Shown here piece by piece: positions 1 through 13,290 of a stretch of DNA of 64,000 bases (the first letter of the stretch is position 1; the number at the start of each line of letters is the position of its first letter). Source of the stretch: Scenedesmus sp. ARA3 (lineage: Eukaryota; Chlorophyta; Chlorophyceae; Sphaeropleales; Scenedesmaceae); assembly GCA_004335835.1 (NCBI GenBank), contig RWJK01001051.1, forward strand, positions 14,686 through 78,685, in the 5' to 3' direction. A program made the translations under genes and the position numbers. A model generated the notes under the pieces. That model saw nothing but the letters and a program-made list of their open reading frames with translations, did not search any database and was not told the DNA's origin.

Positions 1-57
<57 letters not shown>
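1..57 (+). repeat. CTG tract at the left edge of the window
   Basis: About nineteen CTG units (phase GCTGCTG) run into the last codons of ANR1 ankyrin exon 4, which ends at 73. It may be coding (poly-Leu or poly-Ala, depending on frame) or the end of an intron. Confidence 0.85.
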
Positions 58-60
<3 letters not shown>

Positions 61-3000
61 GCTTGGGGCTGAGGTGAGGCTGCTTGCTGCTTGCAGATGG
101 TGCCTGCAGATGGTGCTTGCGTGTAGTGCTTGCGTATAGTGCTTGGGTATGATGCTGCGTATAGTGCTGAGGATTAAGGTGTGACCTGGAGATGTATAGT
201 TGCAGCGGCTGCAGCAGCAGGCGCGGCAGGAGGTGTGTTGCAGGCTGCTGCTGCAGCGTGGAGAGATATGCATGTGCAGCGGTGTTGGAGGTGATGGCGC
301 AGGAACTGAGCTTGGCTGTGTCCTGATAAATGTGGCAGTGTCGCTGACTGCTTTCCAAGCAACAGCTGCCTGCATGTGTGACCGGTATGCATGTTTGACA
401 CAACATGCTCGCTCGACCTGATGTGTTTGCTTGACCGCCATGCATGGTTGATTGCTTTGTTCCCATGCATCGCCTGCCTGGTTTAAACCCAGTTACTGGC
501 AGGCTTGTGCAAGCCCATATGAAAGGTCACACCCTACTGCATCCTGCTGCCACTCCTCCGCTGCTGCTGCCCCTTTTCCTTATCTTTGCGCCATCACTGC
601 AGGTCTTGCCTGGCGACAGCTACTGGGAGGCATTCGACAACGCTGACGAAAACCCTCCAGCCAACCTGCATCCAAGGAACCTGCTGCTGAATGCAGTCCA
701 GATTGACCACGCTTCTGTGAATGCACGCCTTGTGGAGGTGCTGCTGCAGCGGGGCATGCCGCTCGAAGAAGTCTGGCAGCAGGCGGGGGAGACGGCACTG
801 CTGATGGCGGTTGCGTATGACGATATCGAGGTGCGGCGTTGTGCAATGTCTCCTTGTTGTACGACGTTCCTGGGTTCTACCTGGCAGATCCGATGTGCAG
901 GAGTGTACATTGTGTCCTACGGTGTTCACTTTATGTCTTGGTATTAGATCACACGCCCGTGAATGCACGCCTTGTGGAGGCACTGCTGCAGCGGGGCATG
1001 CCGCTCGAAGAAGTGTGGCAGCAGTCCGGCGAGACGGCACTACTGATGGCAGTCGCGTACGACGATGTCGAGTGCGGCGTTGCGCAATGTCTCTCTATTG
1101 TGTGACATACCTAGGTTCTACCTGGCAGATCTGGTGTGCAGGAGTGTACATTGTGTCCTATGGAGTTTAATCTCGTTGCTGGACTTGGGCCACGCGCCCG
1201 TGAATGCGCACCTTGTGGAGGTGCTGCTGCAGCGGGGCATGCCGCTCGAAGAAGTGTGGCAGCAGTCGGGGGAGACGGCCCTGCTTATGGCGGTTGCGTA
1301 TGACGATGCTGAGGTGCGGCGTCGAGTGATGTTTGGTTTTGTTTCACCTAGACCCTTGCAGGAAGCGGGGATGTTTGGTTTCCGGCGCTAGTAGCTGTAT
1401 GCGCTGCTGAGCCAAACCGGCACCAAAGCAATCTGTTTCCGGGCTCCACGCACTCACTGCTGTGCTGTGTGTGCTGCAGGGCATCAGCACTACATGCATG
1501 CAGCACTGATCACATGGCCCTGCAGCGCATTGCGTCCCTGACTGGCATTTGCTGCTGGCTTTGTCCTGCTGCTGCTGCAGATCGTGCGGGTGCTGGTGGC
1601 GGCTGGTGCAAACCTGAAAGCAGTGCGGCAGAAGCCTCCCAGGATCACCGCACTGGTGAGTTGTTATGTCACGTACAGTCATTGTGTTACATGTGTGTTG
1701 ATGCGTGAAGCAGCACGCCTTGCAGCAATTGAGAGGCAGCGCGGCAGCAGCCTGCTGAGATTACATCACTGGCGAGTTGCCGATGAAGCACGCGTGACGT
1801 CAGCGGGGAGATCAAGCAGTGCGCTGAGGCAAGCAACATGTGGGAACTCTGTTTGCTGCAGTGTGATGCTCGGAAACACATTACCTTTGAGATAGACCTG
1901 CAGCAGGTGAAATTTGAAATCCAGCCACTAAGGATACATCACTTCACTGCCGCATGCCTGCAAGCCACACTGCAGCATAGCGCTGCACATGGGGACGCAG
2001 TTGCTTTGTGAAACTCGCAGGCCTCCAGCTGTAGTAACTTCACTAAAGACCCGAGCTGTGTTCAGCAAGCTTCTTGCACAAACAGTGACACTGTGCTACG
2101 GGCTGTCTGATACAATCTGCTGCTGCTGCTGTGCTGCTGCACCCTGGCAGGTTGATGCCAGCATCAGAGGCAAGACAGACATCATGCAGATACTGCTGGG
2201 TGAGCGCAAGGCTGCTGTTTGCATCCGCTGAGCCATTGCCTTGTTTATTATTTTTACTGCCATACCATACACAGGGCTGTGAAACATGCACCAATATGTG
2301 TACCAAATTCAGGCATGCTTTGGACTCTCTCTCATGCCGCTGTTTAACGCACTCTGGCCTTTTCCTGCAAGCAGCTGCCAACAGCTTCAGAAATGCAGCT
2401 TGCCTAGAAAACATGCTTTTGATATCAATGTTCGACAATCCCATGTCAGAAGCTCTGCAGTCATGAAGAGTATTGTTTTCTATTCTGATTCTATGCAGAT
2501 GCTGGCGCTGACTACTCTTCGTACGTAGATGAGGACACAGACTATGACCTGGTACAGTCAGCAGCAAACTCCGGCCAGTTTGAGGCGGTGGTGAAGCTGG
2601 TTGAAGCCGGTGCAAGCTGGCGGCTGGCACGAGGGCAGCCGAGAGTAAAGGGAGGCAGTGTCTTCTACGTGCCTGAGATGCTCTGCATCAACAAGCCGGG
2701 GCTCAAGGTGGGGCTGCACTGTTAGTAACACAAAAGGAACAAAATTCAAATCAATGGTGACAGCTGTGGCGCGCCGTGCCCAAGCTGACAATCAAAAGCA
2801 GTGCCGCACTATTAATATCTTGCTATGATGACGTAACATACTGTGCTTATGCTATGTGTTTCGCTGCCCTTTCTGCTGCTGCCACCCTGCCTCCTGTGCA
2901 GCTGAGCTTCATTGAGGGCCGGCTGAAGTTAGCAGAGAAGGTAGCAAAGCAGCGCAGGGAGCGGGCAGATGCAGCTAAGCTGAGCAGGCTTTATCAGGCA

Positions 3001-4031
3001 CTCGGCAAAACCAGTGCAGATACTGCAGACCAGCAGCAGCAGCAGCAGCAGCCGGGTGCAGACTCGGTAGACATAGATGCCCTCGCAGCAGAGATAGAGG
3101 CACTCGGTGGCGGCAGCAGCACCAGCAACATTGCAGCTGGCAGCAACAGCAGTAGTAGTAGCAAGAAAGGCAAGAAGAAAGACAAGGAGAAGGAGAAGCA
3201 GCAGCAGGCTAAGCAGCAGCAGAAGCAGCTACACAGCATGATGCAGCGCAGTAGTGAGGCCGCTGAAGGCTCTGCAGAATGCGAAGAGCCACAAGACAGC
3301 AGCACAGCAGCAGCAAAGCCAGCAGAACTATCATCAGGCAGTGATGTAGCAGCAGCTGCAGCCAACTTTGTGCCAAATGGGGATGGCAGCTTGCCAGCAC
3401 CGCAGCAGACAGCAAGCAAAGCTGCCACCAGCAGCAGCACAGTCAAGCAGCAGCAGCAGCAGCAGCAGCAGCAGACCAAGCAGGAAGCAAAGACACGGCA
3501 GCCGGCTGAGCAGCCATCGCCGCAGAAGAAGCAGCAGCAGCACCAGAAGCATTCCAGCAGACAGCAGCAGCAGCAGCAGCAGCAGGCTGCGGCCAGTGCA
3601 CCTGGTGCTGGCCAGCAGACAGCAGAGCAGATCCTGGCACATGCATCAGCAATGCTGCAGCAGGAAGCATATGAGGTGCAGCAGCAGCAAGTGCGGCAGC
3701 AGCAGCAGCAGAAGCAGAAGCAGCAGCAGCAGCAGCAGCAACAGGCGCGGCAGCAGCAGAAGACAGCACGGCAGGAGCAGCGGGCAGCCGTACCGTTGAC
3801 ACAGCAGCGGCAGCAGCAGCAGCAGGTTGTTGCAGAAGCTGTCGTTTGCAGCACTAGTGCAGCTGCTGCTGCTGGTTCAGCCGTGCCAAAGCAGCCTGCT
3901 GCAGCAGCAGCACAACCGCCAGCAGTGCAGCCAACAGCGGTTGTCCAGGCTGCAGGGACAGCTGTTACTGCTGCAGCAGCTGCTGTGATGCAGGCTCCAG
4001 CAATGTCAGCAGTTGTGCAAGGAGGTGGTGG

Positions 4032-4073
<42 letters not shown>

Positions 4074-4373
4074 GCCAAGCTCAGCGCCGCCGTCTGGCCT
4101 GCAGAACTGGCGGGGCAGCTTGAACCCTATCTTCACGTACAACAGGCCCGGCAGCGGCAGCAGCAGTAGTGTGCCTGCAACAGCAGCAGTAATTGGATCA
4201 GTTGCGACATCTCCAAACACACAAGTGCCGCCAACAGCAGCAGGGGTAGTTGCTCTGCAGTCGCCTCCACCTCTGGCTGCAGCACAGCAGCAGACAGGTG
4301 TGCCAGCAATGCATGGCTGTTACATGCCTCAGCAGCAGCAGCAGCAGCAAGACCAGCAGCTTAACAAGCACCA

Positions 4374-4418
<45 letters not shown>

Positions 4419-4971
4419 CCAGCAGCAGCGGCGGCAGCAGCAGCGGCAGCAGCGCCACTTTGAGGCAGTGCCCATGCCAGCCCTGCCGTCTGCGATGATG
4501 AAAGCGCTGCAGCTGTTGCCACAGGGCAGCAGCAGCAGCAGCAGCAAGCATTCGCTGCAACCGCAGCAGCAGCAGCAGCAGCAGCCCCATCACAGGCAGC
4601 GTCCAGCAGCACCAGTAGCGGCTGCCACCACAGCAGCTGCAGTGCTGCCTGCAGCAGTTGCGTCAGGAGCAGCTGCAGCACACAAGCCAATGAAGCAGGC
4701 TGCAGCTGCCAAAAACAGCAGCCATGTCAGCACTGCAGCATCTGGTGTCGGATCAGTTGCTGCCACTGCTGCTGACAAGGGCATGCCCAAGCAGAGCCGC
4801 AAGAAGTGCATTGTGTGCATGGAGCGGCTGCGGAACGTGCTGCTGCTGCCCTGCAAGCACCTGGTGCTGTGCAGTGGGTGTGCTGAGCAGTTGGAGGGCA
4901 GGGGAGCACTGGACAGCTGCCCCTACTGCAGGCAGACCTGCAACCAGCGCGTGCGCGTGCACGGCAACTAG
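1..4971 (+). CDS. ANR1: ankyrin-repeat RING-finger protein (putative E3 ubiquitin ligase), 5' partial
   Basis: The 5' part lies outside the window. Exons read from splice sites and family alignment are ..-73 (end of ankyrin exon 4, reading LLLELGAE before gtgagg), 603-830, 1581-1655, 2151-2199 (49-nt micro-exon), 2499-2707 and 2902-4971 (TAG). Frames join cleanly, giving ITAL-VDASIRGKTDIMQILL-DAGAD, a typical ankyrin helix-turn sequence. The last exon (689 codons) starts LSFIEGRLKLAEK, has a DIDALAAEIEALGG helix, long Gln, Ser and Ala tracts, the motif NWRGSLNPIF, and ends in a C3HC4 RING: CIVC, 11 residues, CKH, LVLC, SGC, 12 residues, CPYC. RINGs of this spacing usually recruit E2 enzymes, so ubiquitin-ligase activity is expected. 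The donor half of the 603-830 exon is copied twice downstream (about 951-1072 and 1189-1313). No frameshift is seen in the visible exons. Confidence 0.8.
951..1313 (+). repeat. Two tandem copies of the 3' half of ANR1 exon 603-830
   Basis: About 951-1072 and 1189-1313 each repeat the exon part encoding VNARLVEVLLQRGMPLEE onward to VAYDD, including the donor region. The third copy keeps a full gag/gtgcgg donor. The second has lost one base at the boundary (about 1072). They lie inside the following intron and have no clear phase-compatible acceptor, so they look like decaying partial exon duplicates. Confidence 0.75.
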
Positions 4972-4991
4972 CTGGTGTTGTGTCAGGCCTG

Positions 4992-4996
4992 TGTAA
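4992..4996 (+). terminator. Possible TGTAA polyadenylation signal of ANR1
   Basis: A TGTAA pentamer lies about 21 nt after the ANR1 stop codon. TGTAA is the usual poly(A) signal of green algae. The motif is short and common, so this is only suggestive. Confidence 0.3.
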
Positions 4997-5445
4997 CATG
5001 CGAGTGTGCAAACATGCACAGATGGTGACAGCAGCATGCAAAACCCTTATCGCTGACATGTTGGCATCATGAAAACATGCGGATGATATGGCATTCTTGA
5101 AATGCACCAGCAGCTCAGAGCCTGCAGCCTGGTCGAGCCACTGCACTGGGTAATCACCCTTGGCAGTTATGGCAGTTGACATGCCATGTGGCTGGTGGAA
5201 TGCAGCCTCTGAGCGTGTGCGCGAATTGGGACGTGGATGCCAGCAGCCAGCACAAGGTGGTGGCACCAATATCATCCTCTTTCTTTGTTTTGCGACACAC
5301 GAGCCTGATATCGAGGCACAGCTCAGCGCACCCAGACAACACGACAAGCCCTCAGGGCGCGAGGCAGCTGCAGCCTGACAATATACCTAGGCATTTGTAA
5401 ACTAACGAGCCACGCCAGCTGATCATCCTATTAAAACATGTGTCC

Positions 5446-5453
5446 TATAAAAA
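5446..5453 (+). promoter_or_regulatory. Possible TATA box of ANR2
   Basis: TATAAAAA lies about 95 nt before the ATG at 5541 and about 157 nt before the ATG at 5603. Position and sequence suit a core promoter, but no transcription start can be seen. Confidence 0.35.
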
Positions 5454-6432
5454 CGTTTGTACTGCCTGATGTCCCTCCGCAAAAGTCCTGAGCCAGCTCG
5501 TCGCGGGTGAGCTGTCGTGCCGTGCTGCACGCCCCGCACAATGATCCGCGTTGACAAAAGGAGGCAGAAGAGCCCCTATGTTCCGCAGACGACCTACTGA
5601 GCATGATGCAGTCTGCTTGGACTGGTGGGACAACCTCGGGTAAGGAGCAGCAGCAGCAGCAGCAGCAGCAACAGCAGTGAAGCTGGCAACTCAAACACAA
5701 TCAAACAGCTTTGGTGGTCTTAGTGCTGCGCAGTAGGCCTCGTGTTGTGTTCCAAGTCTGTACGATCCTGCAAGCACATGGTAGGCTGGTGGGTGTGCAT
5801 TACAGCACACGGCAGGCTGGTGGCTGTGCATTACATGCTGTAGGGCCACGTCACAGCATCTCTTTCCTGCTGCCTAATTGCTCTGCTGTGTGTTCTACAG
5901 GTGAGCGCAGTGTCACGGTAGTGACAGATCAGAGCCCAGAGCTCTGTGCTGCGCTGATGAGCAGCGTGTATGCAGAAGTGCAGCAGCAGCAGCAGCAGCA
6001 GCTAACTCCACTGGGCATCAGCGCAGCAGCTGTGAAGCAGATGTACTGCCTACTGCCAGACTTTGTGAAGCTGCTGGGAAAGACAAATGCCCCTCCTGAG
6101 CTGCGCAAAAGGGTGGCGGCCTTCCTGATGGACACAGCGGAGCAAGCTCTCAGCAGCAGCAGCAGCAGCAGCGGCAGCAGCAGCAGCAGCAGCAGCAGCA
6201 GTGGCAGCTCAGCAGAGCGGCAGCGACAGCAGCGCTGGCGTCGGCAGCAGCAGCAGCAGCTGCAGGAGCCAGATCTGGTCCATGCTGCTGTTGCTGTGAC
6301 GGATGCGGCAGTGCAGCTGCAGGACGCAAACATACTGGTGTCTCAGGAGCTGCCGCTGCCTGATGATGTCAGCATCAGTGCCTGCTGCTTGTCAACACCA
6401 TCACAGATTGCGCCATGATAGCAATCGCAGAC

Positions 6433-6464
<32 letters not shown>

Positions 6465-7310
6465 CACGCCCCGCAGGGAAGCCGGGGCGGTGGACAGTGA
6501 TTTGCTGCCAGCGCTGTTTGTGCACGGATTGCAGGCGGCTGTCAGCCTCGCAGGCAATGCAGCGCTGATGTACTGCAATGCATCTGTGACACACCAGCCC
6601 CAGAGTGACGTGCCAGCAGCTGCGATGACTGCCAATGATGTGAAGAGGTCAATCGAGGAGTTCCAGCAGACGCTGCGCAGCACGCTGCACAAGCTGCTGC
6701 TAGCAGGAGCTGGGTGGCCGGTCAACAACAGCGGCAGCAGCAGCGGGCCAGCAGCAGCAGCAGCAGCAGCAGTGCCGGCCGGCAGACCTGGCAAGGTTCA
6801 CAGCACAGTGTCGGGTGCGGAGGTCGCTGCTGCTGCTGCTGCTGCTGCAGAGGCGGCTGCATCAGTGCCGCTGCAGGGCATTGTGTCAGATCCTGCCGGT
6901 ACAGCTGCACCAGCACCTGGTGACAGCCTGCATGCCATGGTGCGGGCAAAGTTCTGCTCATCAGCCCTACTGGAGCACCCAGATCAGGCGCTGGTGAGTG
7001 GCAGGTTGGTACAGCTGTCTGCGTCTGCACAACTGTCTGCAGCTGCAAAGCTGTCTGCAGCTGCACAGCTGGTGTTGAACAGCAGTATGTCGCTGTGCTC
7101 AGTAGAGGTACAAGCAGCGTGTCACTGTGTGTCACTTGCGTTTGCAGCATGGATTTTGGGGCTCGCCCAAGTCGTCTTGCCGTGTGGCGTTTGGCTGGGC
7201 TAAGGTTGCTACAAGTCATGCAGCAATCACTGATTTCTCGTCTGAACTGTACAGCTGAGCCGCCTGCCGCCGCTACTCTGCTGGCTCTCCTTGTCGCCTT
7301 GTCACCTTGC

Positions 7311-8174
7311 AGGAGGCCACCGCTGAGGAGCTGGCTGCCATCCAGCAGCATCATGTGCTTAATGTGTTTACAAGATCCAGCAGTGGTTGCCAGTGCTCTG
7401 ATGCTCTTCAGCCCAAGTATAAACTATCGCTGTTGTGTGTGCTGCACCTGCTACTCTGACTCGCCTTGCAGTGTGCCAGCCCTGAGGAGCTTGTGGTCAT
7501 CAGCACCTGCAGCGGCACCTCATGAAGTTGAAGTGCGCTGTCTGAGAGCTGCAATCCTTCAAGTCTGCTGCTGCTACTGCAGCCGCTGCTGCTGCTTCTG
7601 CTGCTGATGTTCTTATCTATTGCAGGAGGCCACCGCTGAAGAGCTTGCGTCCATCCAGCAGCAGCGGCTGCACCTGGACTGCACCTCATTCGGCTGGAAT
7701 GCACTGCACTACGCTGCAGCAGCACACAAGGCTAAGCTGGTGCAGCAGCTGCTGCAACTGGGAGCTGACCCTGCAGTTGTTGTAAAGGATTACTGCTTGT
7801 ACCCGCTGCACCTGGCATGCATGGGGCGCGTGAGGGACGAGGGGCAGATGATCGAGCTTGAGGACGCTGCTCAGTCGCTGTATGGCCTGCAGGTAGGTTG
7901 TGCTCATGTCTGTAGAGTGATGAGCATCTTGTTTTGCTCCTGGTTTCTTGGGGTTGTCACTCCTCTTTTAGGTCGGGCATGCAACGTAATGTGACGTAGC
8001 AGCGTGAGGGATGAGCAGGACTTTGGAGGGCGCTGCCGAGTTGCTGTATGGCCTGCAGGTAGGTCTTGTGAGGGCAGGGCTGCATTCTGTGGTTAAGCAT
8101 GCATGAGGCGCCTGAGGGATGTGGAGCAACTGGTTGCACTGGAGGACGCTGCTGCGTCACTGCATGGCCTGCAG
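7311..8174 (+). repeat. Duplicated ends of ANR2 ankyrin exon 3
   Basis: The acceptor plus first exon bases (gaggccaccgctgaggagct type) occur at 7311 and, more diverged, at about 7469, before the intact exon start at 7626; the spacing is about 157 nt. After the exon end at 7892, the end fragment with a GCCTGCAG/gtagg donor recurs with ends at 8058 and 8174. The exon thus sits between decoy acceptors and decoy donors. Confidence 0.7.
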
Positions 8175-8668
8175 GTAGGTTATGCTCATGGTACAACACT
8201 TCCCTATCAGTCGCTATCTGAATGCTAGTTCCTTGAGAATCTCCTCTGTTGCGCTGGGCATGTTACGTAATGTAACAGTGAATCAACATCGTCATTTTGT
8301 ACAGGATTCAGCTGATGCCGTTATGTTGCTTTGAAGTTCTTCAGCAGGCATGCGGCATATAGCTGTCATAATCGCCTCCTGAATCATGTGTAGGGTATGT
8401 CACAGGCCATGATGACGTATGTGCGCAAGCTTCTTCGTATGGTCACATGACCAGGTCATAACGTTGCACACCGCAGTAAGACATCTCTGGATGTAACATG
8501 AGAGACTTGGTGCTCAAGGGTGTGCGTTGTGTTTTACGGTGCTCACTCTCCTTTTCTGGTCTCAGACCTTGTGTTCAACCTGTTGTGGCTCATACCATCC
8601 AAGATGGTGCCAGGAAACACATGTAACTATCCTCTCTCTTAACATATTGCCTGGCTCCTATTCTGCAG

Positions 8669-8712
8669 GCCTACGCGGCCAAGGCTGGCCCCCCATGCAG
8701 CGACATTGTGCA

Positions 8713-8759
<47 letters not shown>

Positions 8760-8867
8760 CCAACGGAACCCAGCAGGACAGCTGCATTGGCAGCAAAACA
8801 GCAAGCTGAAAATGTGCTGTGCTGCTGTGCTGCTGTGCTGCTGTGCTGCTGTGCTGCTGTGCTGCAG
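8669..8867 (+). repeat. Duplicate of the start of ANR2 exon 4 interrupted by a CTG tract
   Basis: The sequence starting at 8669 encodes the same AKAGPPCSDIVQLLL as the true exon start at 8868. It then runs into (CTG)15 at 8714-8758 and a TGCTGTGC-type tract at about 8815-8862. The copies are 199 nt apart. Confidence 0.7.
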
Positions 8868-9697
8868 GCGTATGCTGCCAAGGCTGGCCCTCCATGCAGC
8901 GACATTGTGCAGCTGCTGCTGAAAAAGGGAGCGCAGCCGGACTGCTGCATCAGCAAGGAGTTGCAAAGTGCCGGCATCACCCCGCTGCACCTGCTGGCCT
9001 GCTGGTCACCTCTTGCACAAGAGCCACTGCTAGACCAGCCTGCATCCAACAGCAGCAGCAGCAGCAGCAGCAGCAGGAAGGGCAGCAGCCAAGCTAAAAA
9101 TGCGATAGCAGCAGAAGCAGCGTATCAGCGGGGATCGGCAGAGCAGCTGCTCTGTTTCATGTACCTGCTAGATGTGGCTCGCGCTGCTGCTGCTGCTGCT
9201 GCTGCTGCCGCTGCTGCTGAGCACATCACAGCGCAAGAAGCAGCGAGGCAGCTGCTAGATGCAGCCACACTGCTCAACAGTGAAACTCCGCTCACAGTTG
9301 CTGCATGCAAGGGCGTGTATGTGGTGGCAGAAGCACTGCTAACTGCAGGTGCAGATGTGAATCACCCGAGGTCACATGATGCTGCGCGGCCGCTGGATCT
9401 GGCAGTTGGGTTTGATCACGGCAAGCTGGCGATGCTGCTGCTGCAATTCAATGCTGAGGTGGGCTTGGGACAGCTCATGATCAAACTTAGAATCAAGCTA
9501 AAGCAGTAACGCCATTGGCTTTGCGCCCCAAGGGAGCGGCAGGATGTGGGAGCAATGCTTCATTATGTTTGCTGCTGTCACGCACGTTCCACGCTAGAAC
9601 CTTTTAGTCTTTTGGCCCAAGGGCCTACATCCTCTGGTGCGTTTGTGTGTATGAGCCTCTGCACAGCAGCCAGCTGCGCTCAAAACCCACTGGTTAC

Positions 9698-9700
<3 letters not shown>

Positions 9701-9739
<39 letters not shown>
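9701..9739 (+). repeat. (CTG)13 microsatellite in ANR2 intron 4
   Basis: Thirteen uninterrupted CTG units lie about 55 nt before the exon 5 acceptor. Confidence 0.9.
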
Positions 9740-9740
<1 letters not shown>

Positions 9741-10054
9741 GCTGTCCTGCTGCTGCCCCATTTGAATGTGCCCAACCGCCTCCATCTTGCAGGTTGTGCC
9801 TCACTGCAGCTATTTCAAGACTCTTAAAACCACAACACAGCAGGCACCCCCAGCCTGCAGCCCCAGATGCTGCTGCTGAATGCGATCCAAATGGAGGACC
9901 CTGCTGGCAACGCCGTCAATGCGCAGCTTGTCGAGATGCTGCTAGCGCTTGATGCTCCACTGGAGGCGGTCTGGCCGGAGTCAGGCACCCCTGCTCATGG
10001 CTGCTGGCTATGACGATGTCGAGGTGCGGCTGCGCATGATGGTGTGTTGTGGTT

Positions 10055-10410
10055 TTAGCACTGCAGCGTAGCATGCCGCTAGAGGCGGTGTGGCCTGATT
10101 CTGGAGAGATGCCACTGCTCATGGCTGCTGGCTATGAGGATGTCGATGTGAGGTGGCGTGAGAACGCAATGTATCACAAGTGCATGCGGTGCATTGCTCT
10201 CAGACCACGCTGTTGATGAGCTGGAGGCGGTGTCGCCTGTGTCAGGGAAGACACCCATGGTCATGGCTGCAGCGTTTGATTATACCAAGGTGTGGTTTTG
10301 GCAGCGTGCGGTTTTGTCACGTGTCAGCAGGCGAGGAGTGACAGAGATGTGGCCTGAGTCAGGCAAGACGCCGCTGCTCATGGCGGCTGGCTATGACAAA
10401 GTATTGAGGT
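10055..10410 (+). repeat. Three degenerate copies of the 3' half of ANR2 exon 5
   Basis: Copies near 10063-10148 (LEAVWPDSGEMPLLMAAGY), 10200-10290 (LEAVSPVSGKTP) and 10340-10410 (EMWPESGKTPLLMAAGYD) follow the exon in tandem. Each keeps part of the ankyrin helix and some keep a gtg donor. They match the duplications seen at the same exon in ANR1, ANR3 and ANR7. Confidence 0.7.
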
Positions 10411-12419
10411 GCGGCTCCGCACGATGGTTTGTTGTGGTTTCAGCACTGCGTAGTATGCCACTTGCTTGCGCAGTGCTGCTGCCGCCTGTGGTGCGTGCGC
10501 CCTGCATCCGGCCGTGCGCCACTTGCACGTGGTCAGCACCGCACCCCTGACGCTCCCCAAACTGCTTGCTGTGGCCTGCTGCTGCAGATTGTGCAGGTGC
10601 TGGTGGCGGCTGGTGCAAACCTGGAAGCAGTGCGGCAGAAGCCTCCCAGGATCACCGCACTGGTGAGCTCTCCATGCACATTATGAATACCTTTAATATG
10701 TTGTAGACGCAAACTCTGGAGCAAGCTGCATAACTGTCGGGGTTCTGTTTGACGCGTGAGCCAGATACATTGCTCACTCTTGCAAGCCATATCTCTCAAG
10801 CTGAGGCCAGAAATGTCTCTCATGTTGAATCCAACAACACTGACTGGCTGTCTCATACCATCTGGGCTGCCGCTGCTGCTGCTGTGCTGCGGTGCTGCTC
10901 CTGCTGCTGTGCTGCTGTGCTGCTGCTGCTGTGCTGCTGTGACCTGCCGTGGCAGGTGGATGCTGCTCTCAGAGGCAAGACAGACATCATGCAGATACTG
11001 CTGGGTGAGTTTGTGGCTGCATTGTCGATAACTGCGGATTATGAAGTTAAGTCATACATGGCTGCGGCGTCATCTTGACATAGTTGGGCCACATTATCCT
11101 TCACAATCAATCAGCTGGTGAATTCCACCCTTATTTGACACTAGATGTCCTGTGGCAGTCTGGACCGAGTGCTGATGTCCAATTTCAAGCAGTATGACAG
11201 CTGCCAGACTCACCCCAGGCCTGTCCTGCAAGCACCAGACGCTCCTCTGTACTGCACCGCAGCCCGCAGACTTTGTAGCACCAGCTGTGATGGTGCAGAT
11301 CACATGCGTCCAAACCGTTGTCTGGAAACGGCATCGATCCTTCATTGCTGCGCAGATGCTGGCGCCGACTTCTCATCATTCATACAGGAAGGCACAGACT
11401 ATGACTATGACCTAGTCCAAGCGGCAGCCAATGCGGGCCAGTTTGAGGCAGTGATCAAGCTGGTGGAGGCAGGTGCCAGCTGGCGGCTGGCACGCGGGCA
11501 GCCAAGGATCGAGGACGGCATCGTCTACTACGTGCCTGAGATGCTTTGCATCAACAAGCCGGGGCTGAAGGTGGGGCTGTAGTGTTAGTAACACAAAAGT
11601 AACACAATTCAAATCTGTGTTGACAGCTGTGGTGCACTGTGGTCACCTGACAGCCCCACAGCCGTCTGCTACTGCATTTACTGTCTTGCGGCTGTCATTC
11701 CGTTTAATATGATGTCGTGCAGCTCATGTTGCAGCTGCTGCTGCTGCTGCTGCTGCCTCATCTGCAGCTGAGCTTCATTGAGGGCCGGCTGAAACTAGCG
11801 GAGAAGCTGGCAAAGCAGCGCAGGGAGCTGGGCGGGGCAGCTAAGCTAAGCAGCCACACACAGTCACACAACCACAATGACACAGCCACTGCAGGCAAGC
11901 AGCAGCAGCAGCCAGGTGCGGACGCAGTAGACATAGATGCGCTAGCAGCGGAGATAGAGGCACTAGGTGGCGTCGGCAATAGCACAGTGGCAGCAGGGAG
12001 CAGTGGCGGCAAGAAGAGCAGCAAGCAGGAGAAGCAGAAAAGGCAGCGAGCTAAGCACCAGCAGAAGCTGCCACACTGCGCAATGGAGGGCAGTAATGAA
12101 GCTTCTGGAGGATCAGAGAAGGAGAGTGAAGCACGAGGCAGCACGGCAGCAGCAGCAGAGGCAGCAGGAGTGACTCTCGGCAGTGATGCAGCAGCAGCAG
12201 CAGCAGCTGACCACCTATCAGAGCTGCTGGGTGACGTCAGCTTGGAGGCACTGCAGCGGATGGGAGGCGGGCCTGGCAGCAGCGGCAGCAGCAGCAGCAG
12301 CACAGCCAAGCAGCAGCAGCAGCATGCCAAGCAACCTAAGCAGGGGAAGAAGACACATGAGCTGGCCGAGCAGGTATCACCGCAGAAGGCAGAGCAGCTG
12401 CAACAGAAGCAAGTCGGTA

Positions 12420-12457
<38 letters not shown>

Positions 12458-12584
12458 CAGCAGCAGCAGCAGCAGCAGGCTGCTGCCAGTGCACCTGCTG
12501 CTGGCCAGCAGACAGCAGAGCAGATCTTGGCACACGCATCAGCAATGCTGCAGCAGCAGCAGCAGCAGCAAGTGCAGCAGCAGG

Positions 12585-12625
<41 letters not shown>

Positions 12626-13251
12626 GTTGTTGCAGGCGCTGTGGTTTGCAGCACTAGTGCAGCTGCTGCTGCTGGTTCAGCAGCACTCAAGCAGCCTGCT
12701 GCAGCAGCATCACAACCGCCAACAGCGCTAGTCACAGCAGCTTTTCAAGCTGCAGGAGCATCATCTGATGCCACACCAGCAGTTGCTGTGCTGCAGGCTT
12801 CAACAACGCCAGCAGTGGCTGCTGCTGCTGCTGCTGTGCCAGGCTTAGCAGCGCCGTCTGGCCTGCAGAACTGGCGGGGCAGCTTGAACCCCATCTTCAT
12901 GTACAACAGGCCCGGCAGCAGCAGTGTGCTCGCAACAGCAGCAGCAAGTGGAGCAGCTGTGACATCACCAATAGCACAAGTGCCGGTAACGGCAGGAGTA
13001 GCTGGGCTGCAGTCGCCTCCGCCTCTGGCTCCAGCACAGCAGCAGGCGGCTGTGCCAGCAATGCATCGCAGTTACATGCCTCAGCAGCAGCAGCAGCAGC
13101 AGCAGCAGCGGCAGCAGCGGCAGCAGCAGCAGCGGCAGCAGCGCCACTTTGAGGCAGCACCCATACCAGCCCTGCCATCTGCCATGATGAAAGCGCTGCA
13201 GCTGTCACCACATGGCAGCAGCAGCAGCAAGCATTCCTCGCAACCGCAACC

Positions 13252-13290
<39 letters not shown>

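Larger units (their letters stand above)
4972..5602. other. Intergenic region ANR1-ANR2
   Basis: No coding sequence is supported. It holds the ANR1 3' flank and the ANR2 upstream block. The part from about 5287 to 5540 (gttttgcgacacacgagcct through to cacgccccgcac) resembles the block upstream of ANR4. Confidence 0.5.

Noticed and set aside
2994..4220. Long minus-strand open frame rich in Cys, Ala and Leu opposite the ANR1 last exon
   Set aside because: CAG repeats read on the other strand give stop-free poly-Cys, poly-Ala or poly-Leu. It has no domain, no splice signals and no motifs. The same applies to all other long antisense frames.
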